Below the pieces are notes generated by a model. That model was not told the origin of the DNA. It was given only the letters and a program-made list of their open reading frames with translations, and searched no databases. A stretch of DNA of 64,000 bases from Adenophora triphylla var. japonica (Eukaryota > Streptophyta > Magnoliopsida > Asterales > Campanulaceae), in contig JAFEMH010001468.1 in NCBI GenBank assembly GCA_022495995.1, positions 62,001 through 126,000 of the forward strand, written 5' to 3'. Numbering within the stretch: position 1 is the first letter of the stretch; every line of letters begins with the position of its first letter. Of the stretch, positions 31,653 to 44,704 are shown piece by piece. The position numbers and the translations under genes were made by a program.

Positions 31653-34600
31653 TTAGGCGAAGTATCTGCGAAGTTTGCTTAGTTATTTGGATTCATGAAG
31701 GGATTGCCGTCTAGGTCATCGGCTTCATGGCGCCTCGGAAGAAGATCTTTTGAACCACGAAAGGGCCGATCCATGTGGGTTCCCATTTTCCCGGTGGGTT
31801 GGTTCGAGTGGGAGGCTTTTCTTTGAGTACAAGGTCGCCTTCCACGATGTCTCGGGATTTGACTTTCTTGTCGAAAGCTCTAGCCATCTGCTTTGATAGG
31901 CTCGGACGTGTTCCATGGCCTTTAGTCGTCGCTCGTCTAGCGAGCCAATTCGTCGTGTCGGCTTCGGAGCCATTCAACTTCGTTGATGTCATTTTCAGCG
32001 GCACTCGGAGTGAGGGAATTTCAGCTCGATGGGAAGGGCGCTTCCATCCCGTATGTCGGGGCAAATGGGGTTTCTCCCGTGGGCATTACGGCGATGTGCG
32101 GTAGCCCCAAAGTGCAAGGTGCGGCTTCTCGGGCCAATCTCGTCCTCGGGTGGTCATTTTTCGGATGATCCGTTCGAGGGTTTTGTTTCTTTGCTTCCAC
32201 GGCGCCGTTTGTTTGTGGCCGGTAGGGAGAAGATTTGTGGCGTGTGATCTTGAATTCAGCCGGCGATGCAGTCGAATTCCCCTCGAAGTGTGAACCATTG
32301 TCGATATGACCTCATTTGGGATGCCGTATCGGCGAGATGATGTTTTCCTTGAGGAAATGCGCGACCTTCTTGGAGGTGAGTACCTTGTAGGACTTGGCTT
32401 CGACCCATTTGGTGAAGTAGTCGATGGCTACTAAGATGAACTTCGTGACCGTTCTTTGCTGGCGGAGCGATTTTCCCGATGACGTCAATTCCCCAAGTGG
32501 CAAAGGGCCAAGGTGTAGTCATGCGGTAGAGATCGTGGGGCGTAGATGATTGAGGTTGGAGAACCGTTGGCACTTGTCGCGGCTTCGGACAAAGTGGATG
32601 CAATGCGCCTCCATGGAGATCCAGTAGTAGCCCATCCTGAGAATGATTTGCATCGGGGCTCTGGCGTTCATGTGGGGACCGCAAGCCCCATTGTGGACTT
32701 CGTTCATGAACTTGTTTGCTTCTTCTTGGGCGATGCGGCGTAGGAGTGGCCCGTGGTAGCGTTTCTTGTATAGCATGTCCCGAGGATGACGAAGTGAGAG
32801 GCGAGGCGTTTTAGGGCCATGATGCTCTTGGTTTTGACCCCTTACGTGTGTGGGTCTTCCTTGTTCATGAAGGTGGTTTCCCGTTCTTGAGGTATTGGAA
32901 GATGCGGTTATACCATGGCTCATTGACGGGCTTAGGTTACGGTTCGATCTCACAACAGTGGCGGGAATTTCCTTTCGTCCGACTTTGAAGGGTTTGATTG
33001 CTTTTCCTTCGGGGATTTCCACAAGGGAAGCCAAGGTGGCTAAGGCATCTGCAAACTGTTTCGGTCTCTTGGCAAGTAGTGGAAGGTGACCTCTTCGAAT
33101 TGTGTGATGAGGTCCTCCGTGCGGGCATGGTATTTTTGCAAGCACAGGTCTATGGTTTTCCACTTGTTGGAGACTTGGTTGATGATCAAGGTGAGTCCCC
33201 ATAAACTTCGAGTTTACGGACATTCCTCTCGAGTGCGGCTTGTAGTCCGGCGGCGCAGGCTTCATATTCGGCGGCATTGTTGGTTACCTCGAAATTGAGC
33301 TTTATAGCAATTGGGGTGTGCTCGTCCTTGGGATCTACCAGAGCATACCGATGCCGTTTCCCTTTTTGTTGGCTGCTCAGTCGAAGAACGGTTGCCATCG
33401 ATTTTCGCCTTCGATTGCGAAGATTCCCTCGTCTGGAAATTGTGGTTCGGGGCCTCGAGCCTCGTCGGTTGGGAAATCGGACGGTTGTTCGGCCATGGCC
33501 CGTCCCTTGATTGACTTTTGGTTTACGTACTTGATGTCAAATTCCGCTAGGAAGAAAGACCATTTGGCGAGCCTCATTGACGAGAGATGGTTTGTCGAAG
33601 AGGTACTTGGCCGGGTCCATTTTGGAAACCAAGTGTGCAGTGTGCGGCTGCATGTAGTGCCGTAGTTTCCCGACAACCCATACCGGAGGCTGCGCGGAGG
33701 TTTTCTCGAGGGTGAGTAGTGAGTTATTTGCCTTGAAACTTTCGGCGACGAAGTAGATGGCGTTTTCGACTCGTGACTCCTTCTTTTCTTGACGAGCATG
33801 GCTCCAGCTGCGGTGTCGGTCACGGTTAGGTATAGCAACAGTGGCTTTTCCTCGTGGGGAGGACGAGAGAATCGGAGGACTCACAAGGTATGCTTTTATT
33901 TTCTCAAAGGCATCTTGGCATTCGAGTTCCATTCGATGTCGGCGTTCTTCTTCATCGGTTTGAAGATTGGCTCGCACATAGAGGTCAATTGGTTGACGAA
34001 GCGGGCGATATATTGCGGGCGGCCCATGAAGCTTTTCACCTGCATGCGAGTTTGCGGTGGTCTCATTTCGATGATAGCCTTGATCTTTTGAGGATCAACC
34101 TCGATGCCTCTCTCGGTGACCATGTATCCCAAAACCTTGCCTCGGCTAACCCCAAATGTGCATTTGGCGGGGTTAAGCCTCATTGAGTGTTTTCGGAGGC
34201 GATTGAAGAATTTTCTCGGGTGCAGTGAGGTGTTGTCCATCGGTCCCTTTGAGTGAGCGATCATGTCATCGACGTACACTTCGATCTCTTTGTGGATCAT
34301 ATCGTGGAAAGAGGGCGGTTCTTTGCCCGTTGGTAGGTAGCCCGAGCGTTCTTTAGTCCGAACGGCATTGCTGTGTAGCGATGGGTTCCCCAGGGGTTGT
34401 GAAAATTTGTCTTTTCTTGGTCTTCTTCGGCCATCTTGATTTGATTGTAGCCGGCAAAACCGTCCACGAAGGACTTGACTTCGAAATTGGGTGTAGTGTC
34501 TACCAACATGTCGATGTTGGGTAGTGGAAAATCGTCCTTGGGACTTGCTTTGTTGAGATCTCGGAAGTCCACGCAACGGCGTACTTTTCCATTGGCCTTG

Positions 34601-36613
34601 GTGGCCAGTGACGATATTGGAGAGCCATGTGGGGTACTCGATCACCACGATGAAGCCGACGCGGAGCATTTTTCGATCTCCTCTTTGACTTGTAAAGACC
34701 ATTACGGCTTGATTCGGCGTAGCTTTTGCTTGATGGGCTTAGCCTCGGGATTGAGGATCCGGTGCTCTACAATGTTAGGATCTAATCCGGGCATGTCTCG
34801 GTAAGACCAAGCGAACACGTCCACGAACTCTTTGGCGGTGCGATCAATGCGTCTTGCTCTGTGCCGGTGAAGAAACTTCCGATTTGCGTCTCTTTTGGCT
34901 CTTCGGCGGTTCCCAAATTCACTTTGGTTAAAACCTCCTCGGCGCTTGGGCCCGGTTTTCTCTCGTTTGACAACATGCTTAAAGATGTGCTTAATGTATT
35001 GTTCGTTTAATGTATGCCTTCTTTATCAAGTGAATCGTTATTAAGCTGTTTGTGTGTTAGTTAATTTATCGGTTGTTAAAGATGCAATGAGAGAGATACT
35101 CGGAAAGATCGAAGCATTCATTAAGAGCATACGGGAATACATTATTGGCAATGAGTTCGTAATCTTCGGCGTGAGGCCATCGAGATGACTCGATAGACTC
35201 AAATTCAAAGATAATGGACTCGGGATGAGTTTTGACACTAGACTCTAGGACTCGAGGGTCGGACCAAGTTGTTCGATCATGTCCTTTTTGCTTTGGCGGT
35301 GGAGTCGGAGAAGGTGGCCCGGTTATTGAGTGGCAATGAGCTTGATAGGAGATGGGGCTTGAAAGGCTTTATGTCACCGTTCCCGATCATTGCTATCACG
35401 AGTTATCGAAACAAAATCGATTAGATCGGCATCTCGATTTCTTCTTTGAAGAAGCGAGGTGGAGCGGTGGCTCGTCCCAAGCATCGTCTGCGGAGTCTTT
35501 TGCTTTTGTCTTGGGCATTACTAGCTCGAATGCGGACTCGTCCCGCTTGTTGAAGGCATGAGTGTTGACGAGAGAGTTTTCGAGTTCTTACGCCGAAGAG
35601 GGAGTTTTTCCGAACCAAAATTCATTGTGAATAGTGGTGGTTGTGGATCCGGCGGGGGCGGTGTGTCGAGAAATGCTCTTCGGACGGGATTTGGCTTGAG
35701 GCCTCTGAATCTTGCCGAGGTTACTGCTGGAGCTTGTCCATGGTTGTAGGCCGGCTTTGTTTGGCGGCGATCGGCTCTGTTCCCTTTTCTAGATCTTCTT
35801 CCAAGTTGCCGGCCTTCTTTGTGAAGTACTTGGTCATGTCGAAGGCATGGGACGAAGATCGGAGATTGCGTGCAAGCCTCTTTTGTTATACGTGGAGCGT
35901 TTTCGTGCGGCTCGCTTGTCCTCCGCAATGTGTTCGGGAGTAGGAGAGTATCCCGGGCCGTGCGGGGTATTACATTCTTTGATATTGATGATACGGTGAG
36001 TGCCACGATGGCGTTTTCCCAAGCCGAGCCCCGGGATGTAGTTCATGTGCTTCATCATTTTCATCGGGGGAGGGATCTTGTCCCAAATCAAAGGCGGGTC
36101 TATGTGGCACACTTGGGCCTTTGGGCTTTCGATGGTGAACCTGTTAGCATCATGCCATCATCGTCGGGTTTGATCTCTAAGGCAGGGACGCCGTTTGTGT
36201 CGGTCCTTTCGTTGACTACGCTATCACCGTAGATGATGGTAAGATCTGTTCCTTGGACGAACTTTACGCGGCGATGGAGAGTGGATGCCACCCCATTGAT
36301 GCGGGTGTAGCGAGGGCGTCCCAAAATGGCGATGAATGTGATCGGGATGTCGATGACTTGGAAATCCGTCGGGACCATTTGTTTTCCGAACCACGGGTTC
36401 AAGGTGGCTATTCCCAGGCGGGCGGGATGTTGAGTCGTATGCCTTGATTGCACGAGTCGAGGGCTTTAGATCGATTGCTTTGATCCCTAGCAAATCCATC
36501 ATTTTGGCGGGAAGGACGTTCATGGATGATCCCCCATCTACGAAGACCCGTGGGAGACGGCGCTCGTCCGGTTGAGCTGTTATGTAGAGAGGCTCGTTGT
36601 GAGTCGGCCCCAA
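31653..36613 (-). pseudogene. Element B: pol (protease, RT, RNase H, second RNase H, integrase)
   Basis: Reads on -. Protease: NEPLYITAQPDERRLP then VFVDGGSSMNVLPAKMMDLLG near 36560-36480 (D-G-G-S form known from Ogre-like elements). A linker with GTAEEPKETQIGSFFTG is near 34900. RT: DFRDLNKASPKDDFPLPN and SFVDGFAGYNQIKMAEED (about 34570-34430), catalytic YVDDM at 34262-34276. RNase H about 33970-33500, second RNase H about 33410-33190 (NNAAEYEACAAGLQAALERN). Integrase about 32900-31653: CGPHMNAR and CDKCQRFSN (about 32670-32560), AIDYFTKWVEAKSYK (about 32430), DNGSHF (about 32300), and the end KLRRYFA with stop at 31653-31655. Multiple frameshifts. Same family type as A and C. Confidence 0.85.
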
Positions 36614-37924
36614 ATTTTGGAAGGTCGAGCTACGTGAAAGTGATGATATTCTTTGTAGTTAACATTGCCAATCATACGAGCTGCTTCATCGGGTGTCTTG
36701 TGATGGGAACCATGGTGCAGGCCGGGCTTTCTTCTAACTTGAGCTTGTGCGGGTAAGATGAAGTGAGTAAGGACCGAGTGAGATGTTAGCTGAGTGCGCT
36801 TGAGTGTGTCAAGACAGGGATCTTGACCTTTGGGTCCAAGGTTTCGGCTTCTTTGGCGTAGGGCCCCTTTTCGGTTCGTGGCTCGGGTATGGGTGGCCTT
36901 TTGTCTGTCCGTGGAGGATTCATGGGATTTGGCCGGAACGTGTCGGAACATTCACCTCTGGACTTATGGTTTTGCTTGTCTCTCCTATTTACGTAGTGGG
37001 AGGAGCACGATTGGCGTAAGGCCGGTTTGCGCATTTCAATTCGTTCTTGTCATGGCTTTTGCGAAGCATCAATAGTGGCTTTGAGATCTTCCCAAGACGG
37101 GGTTGGATTATCTGGACCTTCGGGCCTTCGGTGGCGGTGCGGCTTCGTCCCAGTGATCATGGAGCGAGACATTGCCATGGCCTTGTGCGAGCTAGGCTTC
37201 TTTGGAGTAGATGACATAGTAGTCAAACTTTCTGAGGGTTCTCCGAGGGTTCCGGCGTGGGATCACCGGATTCGTACCTCTTCTTCGGTTTTGTTGAGAA
37301 GATGGCTTCTTCTTTCTTCGAGGACGACCCTCGTTCATTGCATCCTGGAATTCCATTTCCGGACAAGCACTTTGTCGCGAGACGTCCCACGAGATGTGTT
37401 CGTTGTTCGGCGGTGGTACGGGACCTCAAGAGGCCGAATGGGCGGGCTTTCCCCGGAGGGTCTTGTGGCCTTACGTCATAAGCTGCATGGCTCGTATGAA
37501 GGTAACGGGTTGACTTACGGGAAACAATGAGAGATGTTAGAGGCTGTAGGAGCGATCATGACTTGAGAAGCCCCGGGTAGTCGGGTGGCTAATGTTAGAA
37601 GTGGTGCATGGCACCTTCGATCGAGCTTGTTGCTCACCTTGACGTTTCTCAATAGCCATGAGGACACCGCCAAACTTCTTCCAATGTTGGGAAATTTCTT
37701 GGGGGTAAGGTCCCATTTTCATCGTTGTTATCCAGTGATTTGGCCGTAGGGGAGTTGACGGAATGTCCTGGTGGCGGAGTTTGGGAAGGAGGTAGGACCT
37801 TGCTTTGTTTTGACACTTTGGGAGACGGGTTCCGGGTACTCTCGACCACTCTTTTAGGCTGGAGGGGGTGATGGGCAAGGTTTAGACACGGGAAAGACCT
37901 CACGGGATAAAGGGGAAAGCTCAC
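36614..37924 (-). pseudogene. Element B: gag/pre-protease region without a recognisable gag core
   Basis: An N-terminal Pro/Ser-rich frame (37924 to 37537) contains LPPRNFPTLEEVWRC. Nearer to protease, SKKEEAIFSTKPKKRYE and EPSE (about 37350-37230) match the corresponding segment of element C (KKKKRKTMQQKLKEGYE and GTLGEPSGKFDYY at about 59360-59270). I see no gag core or zinc-knuckle motif like that of D in this stretch. Either it is too decayed to recognise or the family lacks it. Confidence 0.5.
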
Positions 37925-39070
37925 GTGGCATGCGGTTTCCGTTTCTTTTATTTATGATTTTTTTTTGTTGTTTTAATTTACTTAAAACATGTTTTCTCGA
38001 GAATCCTAGGTAGGTTGGAAAAGATTGCTCTTCTTTTTCGCAACTATGCTAGATCCTGGGTCGATGGAGACCATACGTGCGGCTATAAGCCCCTCGTTTT
38101 GCACCTGTATTTCGACATCCCGGGGTGGACGGCCCGGGCGAGGGTCTTATAGTGCAAGCGGTTTCCACCGGCCTAAAGAAAAATCGAACCTAAGGACCGA
38201 GCTGTCATGTTCGTTTTGATGCGTTAGCCATGTGAATAGTGAACCGAGCCGGCCACCGAGTCAAGATCGGTGTCAAGAGTTCGGCATGACCTCTCTTTAC
38301 CTTGCTTGCGCAAGGGATACGTGACGTTAGGCGTTGGTGGGTCATATTGTCATGGGCGACGTATCAAAGGCTTGATGACATGGTGTCATGTGAGCATGGA
38401 TGTATATCGGGACGGAACATCGTGCAGGTGTAGCTTCGGAAATCAAGATCATGTCAAGATTTTAGCATGACCTTTCATCGCTTTGCTTGCGCAAGGGATC
38501 TTGAGTTCCGAGCCTTGACTCGAGAAAAATGGCCGGCATGGTATATGTATCCGGCCGTATGACACGGGACCGGGTAAAAACCAACCGAGTGCGGGACAGT
38601 ATGACTCAAGACTCAAACGTGCGGGGTTGACGCTTGGCTAGGATGGGATGTTTGGAATGATCCCGTGCGCGTCCAAGAGGCCTAGGAAGACCAAACGGAC
38701 TGTAACTGAGACCACTCCGGGTTGAGGGTTGTAGTGTGCGGTGTATCCGAGGCAAAGCGGTGCGCGTAGCGTGCGGTGTAACCGAGGCAGCAGTGTGAGT
38801 AGTGTGCGGTGTAACCGAGGCAGCAGTGCGCGTAGTGTGCGGTCTCTAAAATTCTTTTTCTGAGTAAAACATAAGTTTTTGAAGAATTTTAAATGTATAC
38901 ACAGATGTATATTGATGCATTTTTTTTAATTTTTATTTTTTTTTGTAAAATAAAAAGTAAAACACGTGCACACACACACAACATTTAAAGAAGGGGGTAA
39001 AATGAAAGTTTGACCCTCATCATCGTTTTAAAAATCTTTTATTTTGTTTAAAAGTTTTTAAAACAAAATA
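37925..39070 (-). other. Element B: 5' untranslated region
   Basis: No gene is seen. A short tandem repeat of GTGTGCGGTGTAACCGAGGCAGCAGTG-like units, about 43 bp apart, lies at 38728-38843 (three to four copies). A second repeated segment, GCTTGCGCAAGGGAT, occurs at about 38305 and 38485 in a matching context. A CA-rich run is at about 38968-38984. Confidence 0.6.
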
Positions 39071-39088
39071 TCCCCAGCGGAGTCGCCA
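39071..39088 (-). other. Primer binding site of element B (tRNA-Arg type)
   Basis: On -, TGGCGACTCCGCTGGGGA lies two bases after the LTR. This is the primer site I know from Ogre-type elements (tRNA-Arg). An identical site serves element C at 61118-61135. It shows the element reads from high to low coordinates. Confidence 0.85.
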
Positions 39089-39090
39089 AC

Positions 39091-39880
39091 TGAAATTACC
39101 CGGGATCCGGCTCGCGCGCGGAGGCGGCCCCGAGGCATCTCGCATTCGTCGCTTTTCGGGAATGTTCGCCCGGATCCGAGAGGCAGCGCATTCGCGCCCC
39201 AGCATCTGGCTTTATTCCGCTTCAGCGTTTTCGGTTGGAGGTGTCTCGCCGTTTGTTTTCGCATTTGTAGAGTCGCCACGCCGTTTTTATTAAGCCCAAA
39301 ACATTGAAAAAGGGCATCAGTTTAAAGATAATTTTAAACTGTTTTTGTGTGATGAGATTTTGAGTTCGGAGGTCAGATGACTCCTCGGGAAGAGAATATT
39401 AGAATATTAGAGCTCACCCGAGTCACCTCATAAAACGAGTCTTTCGGATACTCCTAATATCCTTTAAAATGTTGTGTGTGTGTGTGTGTGCTTTTAAAAA
39501 TGCATGCTGTGTCGGATGTCTACATTGTACACTGCGTATTGAAATGTATTGAAATAGTAATGGAAGGAAGCCTTACCAATGTTGGATCGTGTCTGTCTTC
39601 CGCTGAGGAATAGTGTTTGAGGTCGGAGTAGCGTTCCGGTACGGATCGGGATTGCTTCGGGAGATGCCGGTTGTCTGCGGACAGAGTTTTGGCGTGCGTT
39701 GAGGTTGCAGGCTGCGTTCGGGCAGAGGTTCGGCGTGCGTGGGGATCGTCGGGATCACTCGGGCAGAGGTTCGGCGTGGTTTGGGATTGCAGGAGTCACT
39801 CGGGCAGAGTTTCGGCGTGGTTTGGGATCGCCGGTTTGACTCGGAAGGAGCCGGGACACCGTGGAAAGACCAGGCAAGGC
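39091..39880 (-). repeat. Element B right LTR, first part (split by element F)
   Basis: Matches 21768-22580 of the left LTR: same start (TGAAATTACCCGG), (GT)n tract at about 39472-39490, and CGGGCAGAG repeats at 39717-39835. It stops at GACCAGGCAAGGC where F inserted; AAGGC (39876-39880) is duplicated on the other side at 47745. The rest of this LTR is 47745-48455. Confidence 0.92.
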
Positions 39881-40028
39881 TGATGGATAAAATTCCACTG
39901 TGTAATAAAAATACCTTGCAAGTGTACAAGTTACCGAAGTAGCAATATACAAAAGTAAGGGTCGAACCACAGAGACTCGTGTGCTTTAACAAGTTGATTT
40001 AATTAGTGTAAACGAAACAAAAGGGAAA

Positions 40029-40061
<33 letters not shown>

Positions 40062-41645
40062 GATTTGATTGAATTATAAAACTAAGAAAGCAAAATAAAT
40101 AAATTAAGATAATAAGAGACAAGGGATTCATGGATTGGGGATCATAACAATTATCACTTTATGCTTTTTATTTCATGTAAAAAGGATTCAATCTCATTCT
40201 TGGGTTCGTTCACAAAAATCTAGGGTTAAGATGTTCATATATTCCGGTAAGTCAATAAGAACATTAAAACCCTCCTAATTCTATCTTGTTTATATATTCC
40301 GGTAGGTCAATATAAACATTCAAGAATTTCAATTAAAAAAAACTTAAGAACAATGGAACCTAGATTCGTTTGATTTCCGGTAGGTCCTCAATTGAATCTA
40401 TTCTTCTCAACCATGGTCAAATTACAATTCATCCACGCAAGTGCAATGGTTTGTATCCAAATAAATTCAAGAGGTCAAAAGTATATTCCGGTAGGTCAAT
40501 ACAATTGATCTCAAGAACAATAATTAAAACCGTTGAGAAGAACAAGAACAAAAGAGAGATAGGAAGAATTAAAGCTTTAGCATAAAGATCAAATTGCTAC
40601 TCACCTCAATCCATGAATCAAATAAATTAGCCTTGAATGGCCATTAAAATAAATAAAGCAAAACCTTGTTCTTTCATCTTCATAAATAAATAAAACCTAA
40701 ACTAAAAATATAGAGAGAAAATAAAAGAATAAAAGATCCAAAGATCCCAAGAAAATAAAAAAATAAAAGATAAAAAATAAAAGATCAAAGATGATACAAA
40801 ACTAGTCTAGGGTTGTTTATATAGGAGGAGGGAGGTGGAAATCCTTTTTGGAAACAAATTAGGGTCAAAATCCTAGTCAAAATAGAAAATCTCCCGAAAT
40901 CTGTGGCTGATTCTGTGCAAATCTGTGGAAAATCTTTAGAATCCTTCCAAAATAAGGAAACTGGCTGCATCTGTCCGTACGTACTGGGCGCGCGCCCACT
41001 GAGACCGGGTGTACACCTTATCTCAATCTGCAAGCTTCTAGGCGTGCGCCCACTGGACCCGGGCGTACGCCTGCTTTGAATTTCCAAAGCCCAATTCTCC
41101 TTCAAGCTCTTGCCCAACAATGCTCATCCTTGGCCCAAACAGCCATGCAGTGGCCCCAAATGGCCTAGAACTGGCCGGCCATTCTCCTTCAATGTCTCGG
41201 CCACAAACAAACTGCAATCCTTTGTACCATTTTAATTTTAGTATTCTTTATTATTCAGTTCGTCCCACAATTTTGCCGTCACATTTTGGCCACTCTAATG
41301 AATTCTTTTTCACTTCGCTCTTTAGGATATTATTTTTCATTTAATCCCACGAATTTTTATATATCAAATTCGTCCAAAAATTCCATATTTCCAATTTAGT
41401 CCCTGAATTTTCAATATTTCCAATTTGGTCCTTGAACTTCATAATTTCCGTTTAGTCCCAAATTTTCCAAAATTGCAATTTGATCCAAAAGCTTCCAAAG
41501 TACGCTCCAATCCTCCGTTTTCAACATTGTTGCACTTCAACCCCTGTACTTTCAAAACACTAGAAAATACATTAAATTCTCAAGGTTTCGAGCATCAAAT
41601 AAGCTAGGAAATATATCTTTTGGATGGGTAAAACCACATCCATCA
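39881..41645 (-). repeat. Element F left LTR (3' LTR in element orientation)
   Basis: 1765 bp, starting TGATGGAT and ending ATCCATCA (8-bp perfect inverted ends). It is nearly identical to 45994-47744. Contains poly-T at about 40036-40061 and a repeated TATTCCGGTAGGTCAAT motif (about 40240-40500). TATA (TTTATATA on +) is at 40817-40824 and GC-rich palindromes are at 40986-41071. On the inner side - strand GTTTGGGGGTATT (about 41646-41660) is the polypurine tract. Confidence 0.93.
40986..41071 (-). promoter_or_regulatory. GC-rich palindromes in the F LTR upstream of TATA
   Basis: GGGCGCGCGCCC at 40986-40997 (perfect), GGTGTACACC at 41008-41017 (perfect), GGCGTGCGCC at 41041-41050 (imperfect) and GGCGTACGCC at 41062-41071 (perfect). 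The two pairs form a repeated unit of about 55 bp with CCACTGNGACC or CCACTGGACCC between members. The other LTR has them at about 47084-47170, with slight decay. They lie about 160-250 bp upstream of the TATA on -. Confidence 0.75.
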
Positions 41646-42371
41646 AATACCCCCAAACTTATCTTCTGCTCGTCCTCGAGTAAAACAAAAGAAATAAATA
41701 AAAACAAAATTACCCTAACAAATAAAAACAATCAACAGAAATATTTTTGATATGTTCTCAATATATATCAGGTTGCCGGCCAAAAAAGTCTCAGATTCTC
41801 ACATAATATATATATGCTAAATAAGTGCCAATAAGAATATGCAATTACAATCACCTTAATGCATCTAACCCACAATTTTTCACCTCGGCCTGAATGATGA
41901 ATGAAATATGGGAGATCATTGTCACCAAAGTAAGATATTTTATAGGGTCACTAACCACATGCTCTAAATCAATGATACTAAGATGAAATTTCTGTACAAG
42001 GGACACTCATATTCATATTTAAACAAAACTGTCAATCCGGCTACTCTTTAGGGATCAAATATGGCTTTATGGTTTGTAATGTATCGCGATAAACGCGGGC
42101 TAGGTTCACGGTTACAAATGAAGATAAGGACATACGAAGTCAAGCAAGTGAAACTAGAAAGTCTTCGTCATACATCCTCACATTGAAATTATCACTCCGC
42201 TCCAAACCAACCCATTGATTTAACCCCCAAACTTATAATTTTGCATACTTTCAAACTTGGGATCGACCACCTTTCTTTTTTTTTTGATCGCTTTCCACTT
42301 CAACATTAGAGAGGGAAAGGCAAAATTTTTTTTTCTTTTCTTTTCTTTTCATTTTTTTTTCTTTGCTTTTT

Positions 42372-42408
<37 letters not shown>

Positions 42409-43328
42409 TTGCACAAATATATAACGGAGAATGTGCATTCAATACTTTTAGCTCAAGCCCCTTTTTTTTCATTACATAACATGCCCCTTTTTTTTTTTTT
42501 TTTTCATGACCACTTTCCACTCAACCCTTTGATTTTTCAAACTTCACCCAAAAATTCCCATTCATTCCCTAGTTTCACTTTCTTGAAAAGGTAAGAAAAT
42601 AGTGTATAAGTTAAAAGGGTAGGATAATGAGGGTACAAAAGAAGGCGAATGGTGGTCTAAAATTAACCTCCCACTTTGTGAGAAATTCCATTCTTTTTCA
42701 AGCTCAAAAGGGGGTTCTAGCGAAAATTTTTCATATAAGTGACGAGAAAGTTAAAGGCTCACAAATAGGGTTCAAAGAAATAGCCACATATCACTTCCCG
42801 AATGGCCTAATTGATGTGTTATTGACAGTCATGCAAACATGTTCTAGGGACCCCGAGAATGCCAAAGTGATCCTATAAAGGTCTCCTAAATTGGTAACAA
42901 TGATCAAGAAAAATAATATGAAAGTGAATGGTGGTGCAATTGTGTTTTACATGTATTAATGCAATTCTAATTAACATATTCAAATTGGCACAAACTAGCA
43001 AAACTCAATCAAAAACTCCCTCAAATCACCACGGACGTTGGCCAACTTCCAAACAAATAATGAGAACAAAATTTTTAAATTTTTCTATTTTTTTTGGAGG
43101 GTGACACTATATACACTCCCCTATAAACCCACAAACTCGGAGAGATATCTACCCCTAAACTCAAAACATGCTATGTCCTCATAGCAAAGAGAACAAAAAC
43201 ATGCCTTGGGTTCAAAGGACGATATGACACAACAAAGCAAATGAATAAAGCAAATAAAACGTACCTACTTGGGTTGCCTCCCAATTAGCGCATTTGGTTA
43301 AGGTCGTTAGCCCGACCATTGCCCCTAC
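41646..43328. other. Element F: noncoding internal region where RT and integrase are expected
   Basis: No RT, RNase H or integrase motif can be found on either strand. Long T and TTTTC tracts occur at about 42270-42505. The remainder is AT-rich with no frame of note. It lies between the protease frame and the 3' LTR of an Athila-like element, exactly where pol should be. Confidence 0.75.
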
Positions 43329-44676
43329 TTACTTGGGGTTGATATTGGCCTCAATGGATTTGGCCTTTGCTTTTCGGCCCTTTGACCACTTTTGATTTTC
43401 TCGGGCACAAACGCCCACTTCCTTCCATGCGTAGGTCCCTTTCTTAATTAATTCAGGTGGAGCCCACGAAACTTTGGGTGCTTTATGCTTCACCCTTTTT
43501 CTTTTCTTTTTGTTGGGGCTCTTGCCCCCAAACTTAGTTTGTTCCTTCACCTGCGGAACATCTTCCTCAACAAGATCAAAGAGGTTATCTTGAGCAAAAA
43601 TATTAGCAAAAATAGTCTCAGATAAATCAAGCAAATAACTCTCCTCTCTAACTTTAAGTTTTGAATGCCCTTGTGGTAGATGTGATGAAATCGACTCTTT
43701 ATGGGAGTCGTGTGGGGAGTGATACGACCCGTTACTCTTAGAGTATTGGTCGGCTTAATGTTACTAGCCAAGGGGCATACGTCCGCATTATCCCCACTTT
43801 TCTCACATCCATTCACATCATATTTGACAATTGGAAAATCGGTTATGGCTCCTACAAAACCATCTGTGGGGGAGGGTTTCTTATCATTTTTAAGCATACA
43901 AAATTTACATTCCTCCCCCATACCTCTCAAGGACACAATCCCTTGACACACATCAATGGTGGCCTTAGTGTCAAACATAAATGGCCTCCCAAGCAGAATG
44001 GGAGTTTTCAGTTGTTCCTCACTTGATCCCTCCATACACATCACATAAAAGTCAATAGGGATAATGATTTTATCGATTTTAACCAACACCCTTTCAATAA
44101 CCCCTAAAGGTCTTTTGATTGAGAGATCCGCCAATTGCAAGTCTCTCGTGGGTGGTTTCAACTCACATACCCCCAAACTTCTATAAACATGAAAGGGTAT
44201 CACATTAACACTTGCCCCAAGATCCAACAAACCTTTAAAATTTTGACCCCCTAAAGAAATTGGGATAGTGAAACACCCGGGGTCTTTTTGAACATGTTTA
44301 ATCTTTTCAAACTCCACACCTCCAGAGGGTATGGTTTTTTCAACATCAAGACAAGTGGATTCACGATTACTAGCAGAAAAGACATCATGAATGACCCTCA
44401 CACTTCTCTCTTCCTCACAAGCATAATTATCATTATCAACATCACAGAGAGAAGAGAGAAATACCTCCTCAATCTCATCACTTTCATCCCAAATAGTCGC
44501 AATAGACTTGGCTTGCTCTGGTGGGTTTTGAAAATTTTCTTGTCTTTGGCCTTGTACCGCTTCCACCAACTGTCCAATTTGGGTCTATAACCACGCGTGG
44601 CAAACCTCATGATTTCTCGAAGGCTTGTTGTTGTTCCATCTTGTCTTGTTGTTGCTCCATCTTTAAGCTGCATCAT
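43329..44676 (-). pseudogene. Element F: Athila-like protease region
   Basis: A 340-residue frame (44569 to 43547) carries CFTIPISLGGQNFKGLLDLG then ASVNVIPFHVYRSLGV (about 44240-44160), the D-L-G-A-S form of retropepsin found in Athila-type elements, and TPILLGRPFMFDTKATIDV (about 44010-43960). A short Lys-rich frame follows to 43329 and the coding region ends there. Gag lies directly upstream on the same strand. No polymerase follows. Confidence 0.8.
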
Positions 44677-44704
44677 GGGCTCTTCCCAAGGCTCTCTATT
44701 CCTC

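Noticed and set aside
40370..40585. Frame of 71 residues also present at 46468-46683
   Set aside because: Identical because both lie in the LTRs of F. No motif, no promoter context.
42251..42520. Lys-rich frame on -
   Set aside because: Translation of long T tracts in the noncoding part of element F.
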